Assembly (NCBI RefSeq): GCF_003429665.1
Contig: NZ_QUWK01000006.1
Coordinates: 1-64,000, forward strand
Direction of reading: 5' to 3'
Origin: Sphaerochaeta halotolerans
GTDB taxonomy: Bacteria > Spirochaetota > Spirochaetia > Sphaerochaetales > Sphaerochaetaceae
Length of the DNA stretch: 64,000 nucleotides
Below, piece by piece: positions 1 through 8,355 of this stretch. The translations under genes and the position numbers were made by a program. The notes below the pieces were generated by a model. That model was given only the letters and a program-made list of their open reading frames with translations. It ran no database searches and was not told the DNA's origin. The stretch's first letter is position 1, and each line of letters starts with the position of its first letter.

Positions 1-457
1 CCCGGCTTGCCTTGCTTGTAAGTTTTCCCTGTAATTCTCGCACGAACGTAGCTTGTTACACTATCGTTCTTCATTCTCTGAATTGACTGGGAAGCCCATC
101 TTGGTGGTCTTCCACTGTTCCAATCTCTCTATTCTTCCCTGCGCTAATAACTTTCAATAATCATAGTAAAACCTGACATTTACGCATCAAATTTTTCCAT
201 CCCCTCTTAAGGGGGCGTTCTTTCAGAGTATCCGATATATTCCATTTTCGTCAAGTATCGAGCGATACTTAGTTATTTGAATCAGTCTCTGTTCTCGTTG
301 CTGAACAAGGAGTGATGATAAACCCTATTTCATATATTGTCCAGCACTTTTAAAGAAATTTTTCACTATAAGTCTAAGTTGCATTCTTTCAACAAATTAC
401 ATTTTTATTGAGAAATTCCTATATTAAGGATATGGTAAGAAGAGAAAGGAAACATAC
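1..457. other. Gene-poor stretch at window edge
   Basis: No convincing complete gene is visible here. On the minus strand a reading frame from an ATG at 72-74 runs off the left edge and reads MKNDSVTSYVRARITGK; upstream in the same frame there is a stop near 137, so it could be the start of a gene cut by the window or chance. A perfect inverted repeat with 8-bp arms (aagtatcg/cgatactt) and a 2-bp centre lies at 253-270, and a short C/G-rich inverted repeat (cccct...agggg) lies near 201-216. The AT-rich DNA from about 280 to 440 probably holds the promoter of the acetyltransferase gene at 458. Confidence 0.4.
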
Positions 458-1060
458 ATGCAAAACATCAGAACTGTTTTAGCTCAGGATATCCCATATC
501 TTTATTCTATCGCACTCAAGACTGCCTTTGCAGGACTTGATGGTACCCCTTATTTCAATGACACCTGGTGTGTCGGTCATTACTATGCAGCTCCCTACTT
601 CTTTTTTGAACCTGAGCTCTGCTATGTCGCACTTGATGAAAATGGAACACCTTCTGGATATATTGTAGGAACGAGCGATACAGCATCTTTATCATCCTGG
701 CTTCTGGAAACTTGGCTTCCTCCCTTACAGAAACATTACAAACATCACCAAGCGTTCAAGAGTGAGGCAGAAGAGACGGTTATTCGAACGCTCCTCAAGG
801 GTCCTGGACAAGAGATGTGGCCAAATCTGGGATATCCAGCACATCTCCATATCAACATACTACCTCACTTACAAGGCAAGGGGTTGGGGCGAAGCCTGAT
901 GGAAACCTTCATTCAAGCGGTACAAGAGAAAGGTGTCCCAGGCATCCATCTTGGTGTGGACGGCCGGAACACCCGTGCCTACGGCTTCTATGAGCGAATG
1001 GGCTTCACTATCCTTGAACAGCAGAGCTGGGGCTCAGTGTTTGGAATACAGTTCCCCTAG
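458..1060 (+). CDS. GNAT-family N-acetyltransferase
   Basis: A 200-residue protein of the Gcn5-related acetyltransferase superfamily, predicted to move an acetyl group from acetyl-CoA to an amine. The acetyl-CoA loop is visible as QGKGLGRSLMETF at about residues 138-150, preceded by the beta-4 strand (HLHINILP) and followed by the C-terminal signature GVDGRNTRAYGFYERMGF. The long, aromatic-rich N-terminal half resembles the acetyltransferase seen with bacterial O-GlcNAcase-type proteins, but the substrate cannot be named. The start is supported by an AAAGGA box a few bases upstream. The gene converges on the metallo-hydrolase gene and the two stop codons overlap in CTAG at 1057-1060. Confidence 0.85.
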   Translation: MQNIRTVLAQDIPYLYSIALKTAFAGLDGTPYFNDTWCVGHYYAAPYFFFEPELCYVALDENGTPSGYIVGTSDTASLSSWLLETWLPPLQKHYKHHQAFKSEAEETVIRTLLKGPGQEMWPNLGYPAHLHINILPHLQGKGLGRSLMETFIQAVQEKGVPGIHLGVDGRNTRAYGFYERMGFTILEQQSWGSVFGIQFP

Positions 1061-2736
1061 TCGGCATCCACTCCCCATTTTATCTTCAGGTACTCCAAGT
1101 CACTGGCAAGCCTATTGATTGCATTGGTAAGTCGTTGTGCACGTTTTTCTTCGAGGGTCTTCTCCTTCCCTGCATTTTCCAACCGCTGAACGACAGCAAG
1201 TAAATCGGCCTCCTGCTTTTTCAACTCCGCCAAAGCCTCATTGAGCTCCCTGAAGTACGGAAGCATAATCTCTTCCATGGGCTCAGCAAGTGGCAATGTC
1301 TCTTCCTTGAGCAAATCAAACCGTTCCAGGACTTTCGGCGCATATGCCTTGATACCCAGAGTCCTGGAAACATAGGAAGCAAACCAAGGAGCCACATCCT
1401 TGTCCCCATGTACAATGAAGGCTCGTCTTGGTTCCTTCTTGAAACTGGTAAGCCATTTCACCAATCCCTTTTGGTCAGCGTGACCACTGATACCATGCAA
1501 CTCTTTTACTTCACACCGTACATCTATCTGTTCACCAAAGATGGTGACATGTCGTGCTCCCTCAAGAATGGAACGCCCAAGCGTACCCCCAGCCTGATAC
1601 CCACTGAAAAGTACCGTACATTCACTTCTCCATAGATTATGCTTCAAGTGGTGCTTGATCCTTCCTGCTTCGCACATCCCGCTGGAACTGATGATTACGC
1701 AACTCTCTTTCCGTCGATTCAAAGCCTTTGAACCCTCTACATCAGTAATGGTTACCAAAGAGGGGAACAGGATAGGATTGATACCTTTGTTCACCAGTTC
1801 CATCGTCTCCTCATCCATGTAGCCAAACAAATTTCCAGCAAACACATGGGTTGCCTTTACAGACAGCGGACTATCCACAAATACCGGAATTTCATGGACC
1901 GTCGGACAAAGTTTTTTCTCTATGATGACCCGTAACAAATAGAGCATTTCTTGTGTCCTCCCCACTGCAAAAGCGGGAATTATCACATTGCCACCACGTT
2001 TGAATGTTCTCTCGATGATATCTGCAAGTTCTTGTGCCCTCACTTTTGTAGGAATTGAGTTACCCACAGCATTCTCGGTTTTTTTATGTACCCGGTTTCC
2101 ATACGTGGACTCCATCACCACAAAATCCGCAACATCAATATAGTCTGGATCCTTGATCAAAGGCTGGTCAAAATTACCAATATCACCAGAGAATACCAAT
2201 TTGCGATGGTCCTTTCCTTCGCTGAGCCACATCTCAATGGAAGATGAACCCAGCAGGTGTCCCGCATCATTGAACCGAACCTTGATGCCCTCATCAATCT
2301 CGCAGACCGTCTCATAGTCGCAAGGAGAAAAGAAACGCATTGAATCCTTCGCATCTTCTACCGTGTATAAAGCCTCCACTCCTTTCTTGCCTGCACGCAC
2401 TGCTTTCCGGTTTTTCCATTCAGCCTCCATCTCATGGATATGGCCGCTATCGGCAAGCATAATCTCACAAAGATCAACGGTTGCTGATGTGCAGAAAATC
2501 TTTCCTTCAAACCCCTCCTTCACCAACAGTGGAATTCTTCCACTGTGGTCAATATGGGCATGGGTAAGAAACACGTAATCAATGGCATGCGCATCGAAGG
2601 GAAGATCTATTCCTGACTCTTTCTCATCATTGCCTTGGGGGAGACCGCAGTCGACAAGCAAATACTTGCCGTTTACCTCCACCAGCGTACAACTACCTGT
2701 TACCTGTTGTGCTGCTCCGAAAAACGTAATAAACAT
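1057..2736 (-). CDS. Metallo-beta-lactamase/beta-CASP RNA-metabolising-type hydrolase
   Basis: A 559-residue cytoplasmic protein of the CPSF/beta-CASP branch of the metallo-beta-lactamase fold, a family dominated by RNA nucleases. The zinc motif HAHIDH is at residues 59-64, further metal ligands lie in GHLLGSSS and SGDIGN, and the beta-CASP region carries FAVGRTQEMLYL and ISSSGMCEAGRIKHHL. The C-terminal RMMBL-like part has GISGHADQKGL and HGDKD. After it comes a charged, helical tail of about 80 residues that may form a coiled coil. An AGAGGT box precedes the ATG. Whether it is an endo- or exonuclease, or acts on RNA at all, cannot be read from the sequence. Confidence 0.88.
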   Translation of the reverse strand: MFITFFGAAQQVTGSCTLVEVNGKYLLVDCGLPQGNDEKESGIDLPFDAHAIDYVFLTHAHIDHSGRIPLLVKEGFEGKIFCTSATVDLCEIMLADSGHIHEMEAEWKNRKAVRAGKKGVEALYTVEDAKDSMRFFSPCDYETVCEIDEGIKVRFNDAGHLLGSSSIEMWLSEGKDHRKLVFSGDIGNFDQPLIKDPDYIDVADFVVMESTYGNRVHKKTENAVGNSIPTKVRAQELADIIERTFKRGGNVIIPAFAVGRTQEMLYLLRVIIEKKLCPTVHEIPVFVDSPLSVKATHVFAGNLFGYMDEETMELVNKGINPILFPSLVTITDVEGSKALNRRKESCVIISSSGMCEAGRIKHHLKHNLWRSECTVLFSGYQAGGTLGRSILEGARHVTIFGEQIDVRCEVKELHGISGHADQKGLVKWLTSFKKEPRRAFIVHGDKDVAPWFASYVSRTLGIKAYAPKVLERFDLLKEETLPLAEPMEEIMLPYFRELNEALAELKKQEADLLAVVQRLENAGKEKTLEEKRAQRLTNAINRLASDLEYLKIKWGVDAD

Positions 2737-2757
2737 TCTGAGTACCTCTCTATTACT

Positions 2758-2786
2758 ACAATACGACTGTTGTGGGCACAGTGCAA
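2758..2786 (-). promoter_or_regulatory. Sigma-70-type promoter of the beta-CASP gene
   Basis: Reading the minus strand, TTGCAC (2781-2786), a 17-bp spacer and TATTGT (2758-2763) precede the ATG at 2736 with a short leader containing the AGAGGT ribosome site. Assigned by consensus match only. Confidence 0.45.
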
Positions 2787-2858
2787 TTGCATTCTAAATC
2801 CAACGTATCTTGTAATGCAAAGCTTGATTGGGTATCCTACCCTAAAGGGAGAAAGCCT

Positions 2859-3539
2859 ATGGATGCAATTGTCAAAACGAATCGTACTTTGCAGGTACAA
2901 CGTACTATCAAGGCGCTCAACAAAAACAATATTGATGCCCGCTTCATTGAAACGGTACAGGATGTTGTTCCTGTGGTCACGTCGCTTCTCTCAAAAGGAG
3001 AGAGTGTAGCAGTGGGAGGGTCTGTGACCCTTAAGGAAACAGGAGTCCTGGATCTTCTGAGAAATGGAAATTATACCTTTTTCGACCGTTACAAACCAGG
3101 CCTGGATAAAGAGGAAGTCACGGAGGTCCTGCATAAGAGCTTCTTTGTTGATACCTATTTTGCTAGTGCCAATGCCGTTACCGAACATGGAGAGCTGTAC
3201 TGTGTTGACGGGACAAGCAACAGGGTAGCTGCCCTGCTCTATGGCCCAAAACAGGTCATCCTAGTGGTCTCTTGGGACAAGATTGTCCCTGACCTGATAA
3301 GTGCCATTCTCAGAGTAAAGCAAATTGCCGCGCCTTCCAATGCAAGACGCTTGGATACAGGTACTTATTGTGTAGAGAGTGGGAAGTGCATCAACCCAAA
3401 TTGTGATGAACGAAATCTCATGGCTCTCGCAGCAGGTGCTTGCGAACACACCATTTGCTCAAACTATGTGGTGTTCAGCCACCAACATGTACCTGGAAGA
3501 ATGAAGGTTCTCATAATCGGTGAGAGCCTCGGATATTGA
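2859..3539 (+). CDS. LUD-domain (LutC/DUF162-like) protein
   Basis: A 226-residue protein of the lactate-utilisation LUD superfamily, which binds nucleotide-like ligands and in LutB/LutC takes part in lactate oxidation. Family features are VAVGGSVTLKETGVLDLL near the N-terminus, the central AVTEHGELYCVDGTSNRVAALLYGP block, and a cysteine-bearing C-terminal segment (CVESGKCINPNCDERN). The reading frame is open further upstream to a GTG at 2772, but the ATG at 2859 has a good AAGGGAG box 8 nt before it and gives the normal family length. No LutA/LutB iron-sulfur partners lie nearby, so it is a stand-alone member of unproven function. It lies 12 nt upstream of the alcohol dehydrogenase and probably shares its transcript. 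Confidence 0.82.
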   Translation: MDAIVKTNRTLQVQRTIKALNKNNIDARFIETVQDVVPVVTSLLSKGESVAVGGSVTLKETGVLDLLRNGNYTFFDRYKPGLDKEEVTEVLHKSFFVDTYFASANAVTEHGELYCVDGTSNRVAALLYGPKQVILVVSWDKIVPDLISAILRVKQIAAPSNARRLDTGTYCVESGKCINPNCDERNLMALAAGACEHTICSNYVVFSHQHVPGRMKVLIIGESLGY

Positions 3540-3551
3540 TTTGGAGGAATC

Positions 3552-4742
3552 ATGACAACAGATTTTACGTATTACACCCCTACCCGTGTCGTCTTCGGGA
3601 AAGACACAGAGAAACAAGTCGGAACACTGGTCAAAGAACAGGGCTGCAAGAAAGTCTTGCTCCACTACGGATCAGAGAGTGCAAAGAGAACAGGATTGCT
3701 GGACCGTATCAAAGCATCACTCGATGCAGAAAACATCAGCTATGTTGAACTAGGAGGGGTAGTCCCCAACCCACGGCTCAGCAAGGTACATGAAGGTATT
3801 ATGCTGGGTAAACGCGAGGGAGTAGACTTCCTGCTCGCTGTTGGTGGCGGTTCGGTCATCGACTCAGCAAAGGCCATCGGTTATGGATTGTACCATGGTG
3901 GCGAAGTATGGGATTTCTATGACCAGAAGCGGCAGGTTGAAGGATGTATTCCAGTCGGTACTGTGTTGACCATCGCCGCAGCAGGGAGTGAAATGAGCAA
4001 CTCCTCGGTCATCACCAATGAAGACGGTAATCTCAAACGAGGCCTGAATCATGACTCCTCACGATGCAAGTTTGCCATCATGAATCCTGAATTGACATAC
4101 ACTCTGCCACAGTATCAGACTATGTGCGGGGCTGTAGACATCATGATGCATACAATGGAACGCTATTTCATCATCGATGACACCATGGATCTAACTGATG
4201 AGATTGCGGAGGGGTTGCTTAGGACTGTAATCAAATCTGCTCTCGTATTGAAAGATACATATGACGATTATGACGCACGTGCAAACATCATGTGGGCGAG
4301 CAGCCTCTCACACAACGGATTAACCGGAGCTGGGAACAGTGCCCCTGGAGATTGGGCTCCACACCAGTTGGAACACGAGATGGGCGGAATGTTTGACGTG
4401 GCCCACGGTGCCGGACTTGCCGCAATCTGGGATAGTTGGGCTCGTTATGTGTATAAGCAGAAACCCGAGCGGTTTGCGGCATTCGGTAGCGCTGTATTTG
4501 GCATCGAGAGAACTGAGGATGCTGAAGCAGATGCATTGAAAGCCATCGAGCAGGTCAAGGCATTTTTCAAGAGCATTTCAATGCCTACCAATTTCCGGGA
4601 ATTAGGAATTGCTCCTACTGAAGAGCAAATTGATGAAATGACACTGAAGGCTACCTTCTTTGGTAAGAGGACTCTAGGGAACTTCCTCGTTTTGGGAGCG
4701 AAAGAGATCAAGGACATCTATATGGATGCCAACCAAGGTTAA
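3552..4742 (+). CDS. Iron-containing alcohol dehydrogenase (butanol dehydrogenase type)
   Basis: A 396-residue group III alcohol dehydrogenase, expected to interconvert aldehydes and alcohols with NAD(P)H in fermentation. The dinucleotide motif GGGSVIDSAK lies near residue 100; metal-binding residues are in GAVDIMMHTMER and in HQLEHEMGGMFDVAHGAGLA. The ATIAAAGSEMSN-type segment and full length match BdhA/YqhD-like enzymes, where physiological substrates range from butyraldehyde to toxic short aldehydes, so the substrate is not settled. A GGAGGA box sits 6 nt before the ATG. It follows the LUD gene closely; a 550-bp non-coding stretch follows. Confidence 0.92.
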   Translation: MTTDFTYYTPTRVVFGKDTEKQVGTLVKEQGCKKVLLHYGSESAKRTGLLDRIKASLDAENISYVELGGVVPNPRLSKVHEGIMLGKREGVDFLLAVGGGSVIDSAKAIGYGLYHGGEVWDFYDQKRQVEGCIPVGTVLTIAAAGSEMSNSSVITNEDGNLKRGLNHDSSRCKFAIMNPELTYTLPQYQTMCGAVDIMMHTMERYFIIDDTMDLTDEIAEGLLRTVIKSALVLKDTYDDYDARANIMWASSLSHNGLTGAGNSAPGDWAPHQLEHEMGGMFDVAHGAGLAAIWDSWARYVYKQKPERFAAFGSAVFGIERTEDAEADALKAIEQVKAFFKSISMPTNFRELGIAPTEEQIDEMTLKATFFGKRTLGNFLVLGAKEIKDIYMDANQG

Positions 4743-5037
4743 GCATCTCCTCTGCCAAAGATAGAGCAACAAGTACTGTTCAAGGGTGCGGTGAGGACCT
4801 TTCTCCCGCCGCAGTCTTGCCAGTGCATTCCTCCTGAGAAATGAACGATACAAACGAATGACAGGTATCAATACCTTGGTTGGTCAGTTTGGAAGCCAAG
4901 GTTTGCCAGGTTCTACCTTGCATAGAGAATCCAAGATCATGATTCAGAGAACTCGAGCATTCTATAATCTCTGAAAGCGTGTATACTTCTGTAATCTTGG
5001 TTTTCAGGAGTGAAACAAGAGACGGAACATCACTACA
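4743..5037. other. Non-coding stretch before repeat copy A
   Basis: No supportable gene. Short frames on both strands lack family features. One 12-base motif, ggtatcaatacc (4864-4875), recurs at the head of both full repeat copies (5046 and 28558), so this stretch may hold a decayed or partial relative of that repeat. Confidence 0.4.
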
Positions 5038-5198
5038 CAATGAAAGGTATCAATACCCCAGGGCAAGCCCTGGACTCAGGAGGCGTTGCCTCCTTTTCCG
5101 CCCCAAGGGACGGGGTATCTCACCTTGCTTTCCCGGCACTCGCTCCAGAGAGGAACCATCATGCTGATTCCTTTCCTCTCGCTCCGTTGGGGAATGAG
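5038..5198. repeat. Structured dispersed repeat, copy A
   Basis: About 160 bp, roughly nine bases in ten identical to 28551-28709. It contains four successive inverted repeats: ccagggc/gccctgg, aggaggc/gcctcct followed by a short T run, cccc/gggg, and gagagg/cctctc. Both copies can also be read as an ORF starting ATGAAAGGTATCAATACC, and on the opposite strand as a frame, but with no family resemblance; the folding potential suggests an RNA- or DNA-level element. The first stem shows a compensatory change between copies (C-G here, T-A in copy B). Both copies lie in intergenic DNA. Confidence 0.75.
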
Positions 5199-5248
5199 AT
5201 ACCTTACGATATGATAGAACAGGGAATAAGTTCAGCTGTAACGAATAA

Positions 5249-5271
5249 AGCACCCTCGCTTTGAGAGTGCT
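5249..5271 (-). terminator. Terminator of the V-ATPase/UspA/EIIA operon
   Basis: Just past the stop of the EIIA gene the minus strand forms AGCACTCTC-loop-GAGGGTGCT with one U-G pair, followed by TTATT. It is nearly symmetrical and could work in both directions, but only the minus-strand operon ends beside it. Confidence 0.65.
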
Positions 5272-5294
5272 TTCCTTTTATTTCCAGTATATGC

Positions 5295-5747
5295 CTATTC
5301 CATGAACAGCCGTACCACCTCATCACTATCCCTGGCTTGCTCCAGCATTCGTCTGAATACCTGGCTTGTGCAACTTCGGGCAATGGAAGCAAGCAATTCA
5401 ACATGCGCGGAAGCTTCCTTTGAAGGAGCCAACACCAAGAAAAAGATTCTGCTCTTCTGTCCATCTGGCGCATCAAATTCAACAGGTAATCTGCTTATGC
5501 CAACCACCAGAGAAACATGTTCCACCACATCACTCTTTGCATGCGGGATTGCAATTCCGTTACCGATGCCGGTGGAGCCGAGACTCTCTCGATCAAGGAC
5601 AGCGTTCAAAACATCTTCAAACTGCTTAGCTGAATACCCTTTTGCTTTCGCCATCACTTCAACAAGTTCCGTAATCACACCCTGTTTGTCGGTGTGCATG
5701 AGGGGCACCTTCACCAAGTTTCTGTCCAATACATCCAGTACATTCAT
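5295..5747 (-). CDS. PTS EIIA type-2 (fructose/nitrogen) domain protein
   Basis: A single EIIA domain of 150 residues from the mannitol/fructose/Ntr family. The phosphorylatable histidine is H69 in GNGIAIPHAKSD, the family signature. An in-frame extension to 5792 exists, but the ATG at 5747 has AAGGAGC upstream and gives a normal EIIA length. No sugar-specific EIIB or EIIC is in the window, so it looks like a regulatory (PtsN-like) EIIA that reports PTS phosphorylation state. It begins 10 nt after the stop of the UspA gene and is the last gene of the V-ATPase operon, suggesting co-expression of ion pumping with a PTS-linked signal. Its target is unknown. Confidence 0.88.
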   Translation of the reverse strand: MNVLDVLDRNLVKVPLMHTDKQGVITELVEVMAKAKGYSAKQFEDVLNAVLDRESLGSTGIGNGIAIPHAKSDVVEHVSLVVGISRLPVEFDAPDGQKSRIFFLVLAPSKEASAHVELLASIARSCTSQVFRRMLEQARDSDEVVRLFME

Positions 5748-5757
5748 GCAAAGCTCC

Positions 5758-6240
5758 TTATGCTTCAAATTCCAGCCAGATATCATCATCATCCCTGACT
5801 ACCAGTACAGGGCAAGGTGAGGTACGTAGCATCCTGTCAGTCTCACTGGCAAGCTCCTCTCGTCGAGAACGGATATCCGTAACCCCTCCGAGCACCAGCA
5901 GATCAGCTTTTGAAGACTTCAACAGCTCTTTCATCACTATGTGCACAGTACCTTCCAGTTTTACCGTTTCTATGAGTACTTGCTTCTGCTGGGCAAGATG
6001 GGAGGCATGCCGTAGATATCTATCAGCATCCAATTGTAGGTCGCGTTGGTACTCATCACGTTCCACCGTCACGAATATACCCGCCTTGACCAATTCACTC
6101 AAGGCTTTGGTATTTACTACATATACGGCGGTCAGTTTTGCATCGTGTTCCTTGGCCAACTTGATGCCATACATTATGGCTGTCATCGAACTCTCTGAAC
6201 CATCGAGATACACGACGATCTGCTTAAACGGAACTCCCAT
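5758..6240 (-). CDS. Universal stress protein (UspA family)
   Basis: A 160-residue UspA-fold protein. The N-terminal strand KQIVVYLDGSESSMTAIMYGIKLAKEHDAKL and C-terminal ADLLVLGG...SPCPVLVVRDDD are typical. The usual ATP-binding pattern G-2x-G-9x-G-S/T is incomplete (GGVTDIRSRREELASET follows instead), so ATP binding is uncertain. The coding region overlaps the end of the V-ATPase D gene by 17 nt, so the two are translated from one message. Usp proteins beside ion transporters often modulate them, but no direct link to this ATPase is known from the sequence. Confidence 0.85.
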   Translation of the reverse strand: MGVPFKQIVVYLDGSESSMTAIMYGIKLAKEHDAKLTAVYVVNTKALSELVKAGIFVTVERDEYQRDLQLDADRYLRHASHLAQQKQVLIETVKLEGTVHIVMKELLKSSKADLLVLGGVTDIRSRREELASETDRMLRTSPCPVLVVRDDDDIWLEFEA

Positions 6241-6925
6241 GCAAACCTCCCTGTGATTTCATCGTATCATCATCTTCTGAAGTGGTCAAAGCCTGGACCG
6301 ATGCCTTGGCATTCTCCATCCTATCTTTCACTACCTTCAGCAGGATAAAATTCTCCCGTTCCTGTTCTTCAATGCGAGAACGCATCCAGGCAATAGTTTC
6401 CTTGTTTTCCGGAATGACAATCTTCTCCAGTGCATTTACCTTCCGTATCGTTTTCTTCACTTCTCTTGCCAGCCTCATGATTGAGACTTTCAGCTCGGCA
6501 AGCCTTCCCATCAACTGCAGTGTAGTTCGATACCTATCAATGGAAAGTTCACTCAGAATGCTGGTATCTTCACTGCTGAAATACGGACTATGGTCGGAGA
6601 ACGAGGTATTCACCTTGGGAACCGTGACCCCCATGACTCTCCGAGAGCTCAACTCAATGGAATAGTCAATATTGACGGCACCTGCCAGGTTTCCCACCCT
6701 CAGTCGCCCCATCTGCATGATAGCATCACTAAGCGAATTTTGGGCTTCACCTAGTGACTGGACCACCCTACCCTCATAATCAACTGCTTGGTCTACAAGT
6801 GTAAGGAGCTCAACCACGAGGATTGACCGTTTCTGGTCGAGCAATTCATACCCGAGTTGGGCAAACTTGAGGTCATCTATCAGTTTGAGCAGATTGCTCC
6901 TTGTAGGAGCAAGTGTAGTATTCAA
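6224..6925 (-). CDS. atpD: V-type ATP synthase subunit D
   Basis: Central rotor shaft subunit of the V1/A1 head, 233 residues. It begins with the family hallmark APTRSNLLKLIDDLKFAQLGYELLDQKRSIL and continues as a long helical coiled coil; the C-terminal helix includes KKTIRKVNALEKIVIPENKETIAWMRSRIEEQERE. It follows subunit B by 8 nt and overlaps the next gene (UspA). The last 25 or so residues are polar and less conserved. Subunit order B-D after A matches other bacterial V-ATPase operons. Confidence 0.95.
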   Translation of the reverse strand: MNTTLAPTRSNLLKLIDDLKFAQLGYELLDQKRSILVVELLTLVDQAVDYEGRVVQSLGEAQNSLSDAIMQMGRLRVGNLAGAVNIDYSIELSSRRVMGVTVPKVNTSFSDHSPYFSSEDTSILSELSIDRYRTTLQLMGRLAELKVSIMRLAREVKKTIRKVNALEKIVIPENKETIAWMRSRIEEQERENFILLKVVKDRMENAKASVQALTTSEDDDTMKSQGGLHGSSV

Positions 6926-6933
6926 AACTCCTC

Positions 6934-8355
6934 CTATCTGCCGTAATGTTCGGCAATCTCCTCATCACTAAGACGCTGCAACTCCTCGGAAGGCAGTTTT
7001 CCTAAAGCATCCCAACCAAGATCAAGTGTCTGTTCAATACTTCGATCCTCATCAAACCCTTGGTTCACAAACCGCTTTTCAAAGAAGTTTCCGAATTCAA
7101 GGTACTGTTGGTCGAGTGTGGTCAACTCCTCTTCCCCAATAACCGAAGCCAGGTTCTGTACGTCCTTCACATGACTGTAGGATGCAAATAATTGATTTGC
7201 TAGGTGCGGATGATCTTCTCGGGTCATCCCCTCCCCAATGCCGTCTTTCATTAAGCGCGAAAGAGAGGGCAAACAGTTGATAGGTGGATAGATTCCCCGC
7301 GCCTGCATTCCACGCTCAAACACAATCTGCCCCTCAGTGATGTATCCTGTCAGATCTGGCACTGGGTGGCTGATGTCATCATTAGGCATGGAAAGAATCG
7401 GAAGCTGGGTAATTGACCCGCTCTTTCCTGTTATCTTTCCAGAACGCTCATAAATCTCCGCAAGATTGGAGTACAGGTAGCCTGGATATCCTTTTCGGGA
7501 CGGAATCTCACCACGCATGGTGCCAATCTCTCTCAATGACTCACAGTAGTTTGTCATATCAGTCATAATAACCAGTACCTGTTTGCCCTTGTCAAAGGCA
7601 AGATGCTCAGCCAACGTCAGAGCCGTCTTGGGGGTAATGGTTCGCTCGATGGACGGGTCGTCAGCCAAGGAAAGAAAAAGTGCAACATTGTCCAGTACAC
7701 CACTCTCCTCAAAGCTATTCGTGAAGAAACGGGCTACGTCATGCTTGACACCCATGGCTGCAAACACAATGCAGAAATCCCCTTCACTTCCTCGGACTTT
7801 TGCCTGACGGGCAATCTGTGCGGCGAGTTGGTTGTGATCCAAGCCGTTTCCGCTGAAAATAGGAAGTTTCTGACCCTGAATCAGTGTTGTCATGCCATCA
7901 ATAACTGAAATCCCGGTCTGGATAAAATCCCTGGGATACTCACGTGCCGTTGGATTGATAGGTACCCCATTCACATCCCGCTCGGCAAAACCGTGTATGG
8001 TACCTGACCCGTCTCTGCTCTTTCCAAGTCCGTTCATAACCCGACCAAGCATTTGCTCTGAAACAGGCAATGTGAGGGGTTCTCCCATGAACCGCATACC
8101 GGTACCAGGAAGTGTCAGGCTGTCAGTTCCCTCAAAGACTTGGACGACGACAACCTCATCACTGGTGTCGAGTACCTGCCCTGAACGGCGTGCACCATCA
8201 GGAGTAACTACCTCAACCAACTCTCCAAAACCGACCGGATGGGTATTACGCATATATACCAATGGTCCATCAATCCTGCTAGCCCCACGGTATTCCCTAC
8301 CGCTTAATAGCCTCCGATCACTTTGGGCCATCAATGATTCAGTATTAGTTTTCAT
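6934..8355 (-). CDS. atpB: V-type ATP synthase subunit B
   Basis: Non-catalytic nucleotide-binding subunit of the A3B3 ring, 473 residues from the chosen start. Visible family blocks are [18 protein letters not shown] in place of a true P-loop, and a C-terminal part ending [20 protein letters not shown]. The frame extends to 8388, but the ATG at 8355 is preceded by GGAGGA and the resulting 11-nt overlap with the end of subunit A suits translational coupling. The lack of a GxxxxGKT sequence agrees with a regulatory rather than catalytic role. Confidence 0.95.
   Translation of the reverse strand: MKTNTESLMAQSDRRLLSGREYRGASRIDGPLVYMRNTHPVGFGELVEVVTPDGARRSGQVLDTSDEVVVVQVFEGTDSLTLPGTGMRFMGEPLTLPVSEQMLGRVMNGLGKSRDGSGTIHGFAERDVNGVPINPTAREYPRDFIQTGISVIDGMTTLIQGQKLPIFSGNGLDHNQLAAQIARQAKVRGSEGDFCIVFAAMGVKHDVARFFTNSFEESGVLDNVALFLSLADDPSIERTITPKTALTLAEHLAFDKGKQVLVIMTDMTNYCESLREIGTMRGEIPSRKGYPGYLYSNLAEIYERSGKITGKSGSITQLPILSMPNDDISHPVPDLTGYITEGQIVFERGMQARGIYPPINCLPSLSRLMKDGIGEGMTREDHPHLANQLFASYSHVKDVQNLASVIGEEELTTLDQQYLEFGNFFEKRFVNQGFDEDRSIEQTLDLGWDALGKLPSEELQRLSDEEIAEHYGR

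Noticed and set aside
1-74. Possible gene start on the minus strand running off the left edge
   Set aside because: Only about 24 codons, no ribosome site identified and an upstream in-frame stop; not enough to call.
4780-5040. 86-codon minus-strand frame before repeat copy A
   Set aside because: No family features or good ribosome site; composition like translated non-coding DNA.
5010-5264. ORF covering repeat copy A (and its counterpart in copy B)
   Set aside because: Both copies are open on the plus and minus strands, so the openness reflects composition; inverted repeats and the compensatory change favour a nucleic-acid element.
5302-5820. 172-codon plus-strand frame opposite the EIIA gene
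   Set aside because: Shadow of the EIIA coding region, whose family motif is unmistakable on the minus strand.
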